Source: Aquimarina longa SW024 (GTDB taxonomy: Bacteria > Bacteroidota > Bacteroidia > Flavobacteriales > Flavobacteriaceae). From it: a stretch of 64,000 nt of DNA. The stretch lies in assembly GCF_001401755.1 (NCBI RefSeq), contig NZ_KQ474101.1, forward strand, positions 201,039 through 265,038. The letters are read 5' to 3'. Below, piece by piece: positions 61,476-64,000 of the stretch (the stretch's first letter is position 1; each line of letters starts with the position of its first letter). The notes below the pieces were generated by a model that ran no database searches, was not told the origin of the DNA, and saw nothing but the letters and a program-made list of their open reading frames with translations. A program made the translations under genes and the position numbers.

Positions 61476-62402
61476 ATGTCAAAAATCATTGAAGAGAAAC
61501 TCAATAAGATTCCAGTAATCAATTTTCTGATAAAGATAGGGAAGAAACTTATTCTTCCTGGTTTTGTAGGGTTATCTATATATGATTTAATAGAAATCTA
61601 TGTCACTGGAATTATAAAAGGAACTTTTTCGGCAAGAGCAAGTGCAATATCTTGGAGTTTTTTTCTTTCATTATTTCCTTTTTTGTTATTTCTTCTTAAT
61701 TTAATACCTTATGTTCCTATAAATGGGTTTGAGAAAGGTTTTTTTGAATTTGTTAATGGCGCATTGCCTAAACAATCTTCAGACTTTTTCTCGGGTATAT
61801 TTAAAGATATAGCATCTAATCCTAGAGGAGGGTTATTATCTACAGTTTTTGTACTATCAATACTTTTTATGACTAATGGAGTTAATGCTGTTTTCTCTGG
61901 TTTTGAATACTCGTATCATGTAACTCTTAATAGGAACTTTGTTAGACAGTATTTAGTAGCATTAGGAGTTTCGATTATTGTGGCATCTTTATTGTTAATT
62001 ACTGTTATAGGAACCCTATATTTTTCATATTTGGTGGATGACTTAAATAAAATGGGAGTTGTAGATGATACTGTTTTTTGGTTAACAGTAGGTAAATATG
62101 CAATGTTTGTTTTTATGATATTTATAATCATAGCTACCCTGTTTTATTTAGGAACTTCCGAAGGAAAACAGAATAAGTTTTTTTCTCCAGGAGCATTTAT
62201 GACAACGTTTTTGATTATTGTAACCACATATTTATTTGGAATTTATATCGATAATTTCTCTAATTATAATCAATTATATGGATCCATTGGGGCGATGCTA
62301 ATACTAATGTTGTATATATGGCTAAATGCTAATTTAGTATTACTTGGTTTCGAGTTAAATGCATCACTAAATCAATTAAGAAAAAATAATAATACGGATT
62401 AA
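61476..62402 (+). CDS. YihY/BrkB-family membrane protein
   Basis: A 308-residue inner-membrane protein with six helices. The conserved opening is SARASAISWSFFLSLFPFLLFLLNLIP (shown: RASAISWSFFLSLFPFLL) near residue 53, with later GSIGAMLILMLYIWLNANLVLLGFELNA near 265. The family is sometimes annotated as ribonuclease BN from an early error. The real role is unresolved; membrane homeostasis or transport have been proposed. It is coupled to nadC (3-nt gap). Confidence 0.9.
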   Translation: MSKIIEEKLNKIPVINFLIKIGKKLILPGFVGLSIYDLIEIYVTGIIKGTFSARASAISWSFFLSLFPFLLFLLNLIPYVPINGFEKGFFEFVNGALPKQSSDFFSGIFKDIASNPRGGLLSTVFVLSILFMTNGVNAVFSGFEYSYHVTLNRNFVRQYLVALGVSIIVASLLLITVIGTLYFSYLVDDLNKMGVVDDTVFWLTVGKYAMFVFMIFIIIATLFYLGTSEGKQNKFFSPGAFMTTFLIIVTTYLFGIYIDNFSNYNQLYGSIGAMLILMLYIWLNANLVLLGFELNASLNQLRKNNNTD

Positions 62403-62425
62403 TATATTTAAAAAACTTTTTTAGA

Positions 62426-62989
62426 ATGAAAAAAATAACGACACTGTTTCTGATCTTCTTTAGTATTATAATAGCTCAATCGCAAACCAAAGTAGGCGAT
62501 GCTGTATTGTCTAATGCGTTAACATTTAATAAAGAAAAACTAATAATCAATGGAGCGGGCCTTAGAGAAAAAATAATTTTTGATATATATGCAGGAGCAT
62601 TATATCTTAAAAAGAAGAGTGATAATGCAAGTATGATAGCAAATTCTGATGAGACAATGGCAGTAAAAGTACATGTGTTATCTCGATTGTTGACCAAAAA
62701 AAAGCTAGCATCTGCTCTTAGAAACGGCTTTAAAAAATCTACAAATGATAAAACAGCTCCTTTAAACGATAGAATAGAAAAATTTATAGGTTTTGTATCC
62801 GAAGAAATACAAGTAGGACAAGTTTTTGACTTAGTCTATGAAAAAGGAAAAGGTAGTGTGTTGTATAAAAATGGAATAGAAAAAGGATATGTAAAAGGAT
62901 TAGATTTTAAGAAAGCATTATTTAATATTTGGTTAGGAAATAATCCTGTTGATAAAGGGTTAAAAGATAAAATGTTAGGTAAGAAATAG
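62426..62989 (+). CDS. Chalcone isomerase-like exported protein, paralogue 1
   Basis: A 187-residue protein of the CHI-like fold (bacterial chalcone-isomerase family, here without plant-type catalytic role). Signal peptide 1-19 (IIAQSQ). The family core is INGAGLREKIIFDIYAGALYL (shown: NGAGLREKIIFDIYAGALYL) near 41, ADETMAV-like at 73 and FKKALFNIWLGNNPVDKGLKDKMLG at the end. Probably binds a fatty acid or other lipophilic ligand in the periplasm. First of three tandem paralogues; gap 24 nt after the YihY gene. Confidence 0.86.
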   Translation: MKKITTLFLIFFSIIIAQSQTKVGDAVLSNALTFNKEKLIINGAGLREKIIFDIYAGALYLKKKSDNASMIANSDETMAVKVHVLSRLLTKKKLASALRNGFKKSTNDKTAPLNDRIEKFIGFVSEEIQVGQVFDLVYEKGKGSVLYKNGIEKGYVKGLDFKKALFNIWLGNNPVDKGLKDKMLGKK

Positions 62990-63107
62990 GTTGAAAGTTG
63001 TTATTTTTGCGATAAAATACTTAATTTGAGTATATTTAATATATCATGTATTATGCAGGCATAATATATTTTATTATGTTTGCAAAAAAATAAAATCTTT
63101 AAAAGAA

Positions 63108-63671
63108 ATGAAAAAGACTGTTTTACTATTTTTAGTACTTGTTTCTTTAGCCTCAGTAAATGCACAAATTAGAGTAGGTAAAGCAATATTGCCATATGAA
63201 GAAACTTTTGAAGGAGTAGATCTTAAATTAAACGGAGCAGGAATGAGAAAAGTACTTTGGATCGATATGTATGCAGGAGGGCTCTATTTACAAAAAAAGA
63301 GTAAAGATTCAAAAGTTGTTCTTGATGCAAATGAGACAATGTCTATGAAATTAGATATTGTGTCTGGTTTTGTGACACAGAAAAAGTTTATAAAGGCAGC
63401 TCAAGATGGTTTTCAGAAAGCTACGTTTGGAAACACTAAAACACTAGACAAAAGAATAAATAAATTTCTAAACTTTTTTTCTGAGCCCATAGTAAAGAAC
63501 GATGTTTTTGATTTGGTATACGTAAAAGACGTTGGTGTAAAAGCATTTAAAAACGGAAAAGAATTAGGCTTGATTAAAGGACGTGATTTTAAATATGCGT
63601 TATTTAAAATTTGGTTAGGAGATGAACCCGCAAGTGAAGAAATAAAAAATGGTATGTTAGGAATACGATAA
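63108..63671 (+). CDS. Chalcone isomerase-like exported protein, paralogue 2
   Basis: A 187-residue paralogue of the previous gene with signal peptide 1-20 (ASVNAQ). Core NGAGMRKVLWIDMYAGGLYL near 44 and the closing FKYALFKIWLGDEPASEEIKNGMLG match paralogue 1 position by position, although many other residues differ. The gene has a 118-nt gap before it and a terminator after. Ligand unknown. Confidence 0.86.
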   Translation: MKKTVLLFLVLVSLASVNAQIRVGKAILPYEETFEGVDLKLNGAGMRKVLWIDMYAGGLYLQKKSKDSKVVLDANETMSMKLDIVSGFVTQKKFIKAAQDGFQKATFGNTKTLDKRINKFLNFFSEPIVKNDVFDLVYVKDVGVKAFKNGKELGLIKGRDFKYALFKIWLGDEPASEEIKNGMLGIR

Positions 63672-63704
63672 TTTATAATATACATAAAATATTTGATAAA
63701 ACTA

Positions 63705-63733
63705 AGCTATCTGGTATGTCAGGTAGCTTTTTT
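63705..63733 (+). terminator. Terminator between paralogues 2 and 3
   Basis: AGCTATCTG (63705-63713), loop GTATGT, CAGGTAGCT (63720-63728) with one wobble, then six T. It ends the nadC-to-CHI transcript before the third paralogue. Confidence 0.84.
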
Positions 63734-63890
63734 AGTTTAAATTTTTAGGAGTAAAAAAATAATGAAATAATGAAGAACTACAGCTTTTTGTATAGGCTAT
63801 CAGAGTTATGGTTAAAACTTTAACATTTTTTTTATGTTAGTTTTTTAAAAATCATATAACTAACCTACTATAATCTTAAAAAACTAAACC

Positions 63891-64000
63891 ATGAAAAAAA
63901 TAATTACTTTAATAACTATATTGGCAATATCTACTTTTAGTATGGCACAAATAAGAGTAGGAGATATTGTACTACCATATAAAGTAAACTTCGAAGGAGA
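63891..64000 (+). CDS. Chalcone isomerase-like exported protein, paralogue 3, cut by the window edge
   Basis: The first 36 residues are visible: signal peptide MKKIITLITILAISTFSMAQ, then IRVGDIVLPYKVNFEGE. This matches the mature start of paralogue 2 (IRVGKAILPYEETFEGV) almost residue for residue, so a third tandem copy begins here. The rest lies outside the window. Confidence 0.8.
   Translation, partial: MKKIITLITILAISTFSMAQIRVGDIVLPYKVNFEG

Noticed and set aside
1..64000. Search for tRNA, rRNA, insertion sequences and prophage genes
   Set aside because: No cloverleaf, rRNA block, transposase or phage structural gene was recognised; short missed tRNAs cannot be excluded without a tool.

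Overview
The window is AT-rich DNA from a Bacteroidota member, almost certainly a marine flavobacterium of the Flavobacteriaceae (Aquimarina-like; the genus is my impression, not a demonstrated match). Supporting signs are promoters of the Bacteroidota type (TTG, about 19 nt, TAnnTTTG), frequent TTG starts, lipoproteins with Asp-rich segments after the lipobox Cys, type-B L31, a CarB lacking the C-terminal regulatory domain, the alternative GlmU family, DUF4199, DUF3822 and DUF2520 proteins, and a fused CcsB-CcsA. No tRNA, rRNA, CRISPR, prophage or insertion sequence was found. Most of the window is chromosomal core.

Layout. 1-1001 (-): ECF sigma factor followed by a probable membrane anti-sigma factor (cut by the window edge). 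1170-3360: a tandem array of about 290-bp units that looks like seven complete small-RNA genes plus one decayed copy. 3402-8779 (-): MsbA-like ABC exporter, phosphohexomutase, polyprenyl-linked glycosyltransferase, DUF4199 protein. 8954-10570 (+): L31 and GlmU-like enzyme. 10639-14737 (-): two paralogous surface lipoproteins and a peptide-binding lipoprotein. 14870-19002 (+, with a small GNAT gene on -): MtaB, hydrolase, lytic transglycosylase, half-size TauE. 19193-23957: thioredoxin-like and TPR proteins (-), L34 and CarB (+). 24301-29107: NhaC antiporter, CPBP protease, RdgB, KdsC, DUF2520. 29246-33012 (+): cytochrome c maturation fusion and a UDG-like protein. 33083-39363: hybrid histidine kinase, an unknown protein, RidA, LptD. 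39618-48085 (+): amidase, MCE protein, HdrCB-like Fe-S pair with a HAD gene between them, a small orphan family, GH3/beta-lactamase fusion. 48238-51856 (-): beta-barrel candidate, membrane LytTR regulator, RsmD, DUF3822, pseudopilin-like protein. 51994-56099 (+): RecD-like helicase, KdsB-KdnB fusion, acyltransferase. 56236-60473 (-): YebC, PhhB, lipoprotein, Maf, UbiA-type prenyltransferase, RlmH. 60615-end (+): NadC, YihY, three tandem chalcone-isomerase-like genes (the last cut by the edge).

Several genes serve the envelope: KdsC, the KdsB-KdnB fusion (implying an 8-amino-Kdo branch), LptD, an MsbA-like exporter, PlsC-type acyltransferase, MCE transport, and peptidoglycan enzymes (amidase, lytic transglycosylase, NagZ-like fusion).

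The most unusual element is the array at 1170-3360. Each unit has its own promoter, a short transcribed region with two hairpins, most presenting C-rich loops, and an intrinsic terminator. The terminator loop varies between copies but is always a GNRA tetraloop, which argues for selection on RNA. A separate candidate RNA with the same CCCCAA loop motif lies at 26337-26463. I could not run homology or folding searches; all functional statements rest on motifs visible in the sequence.
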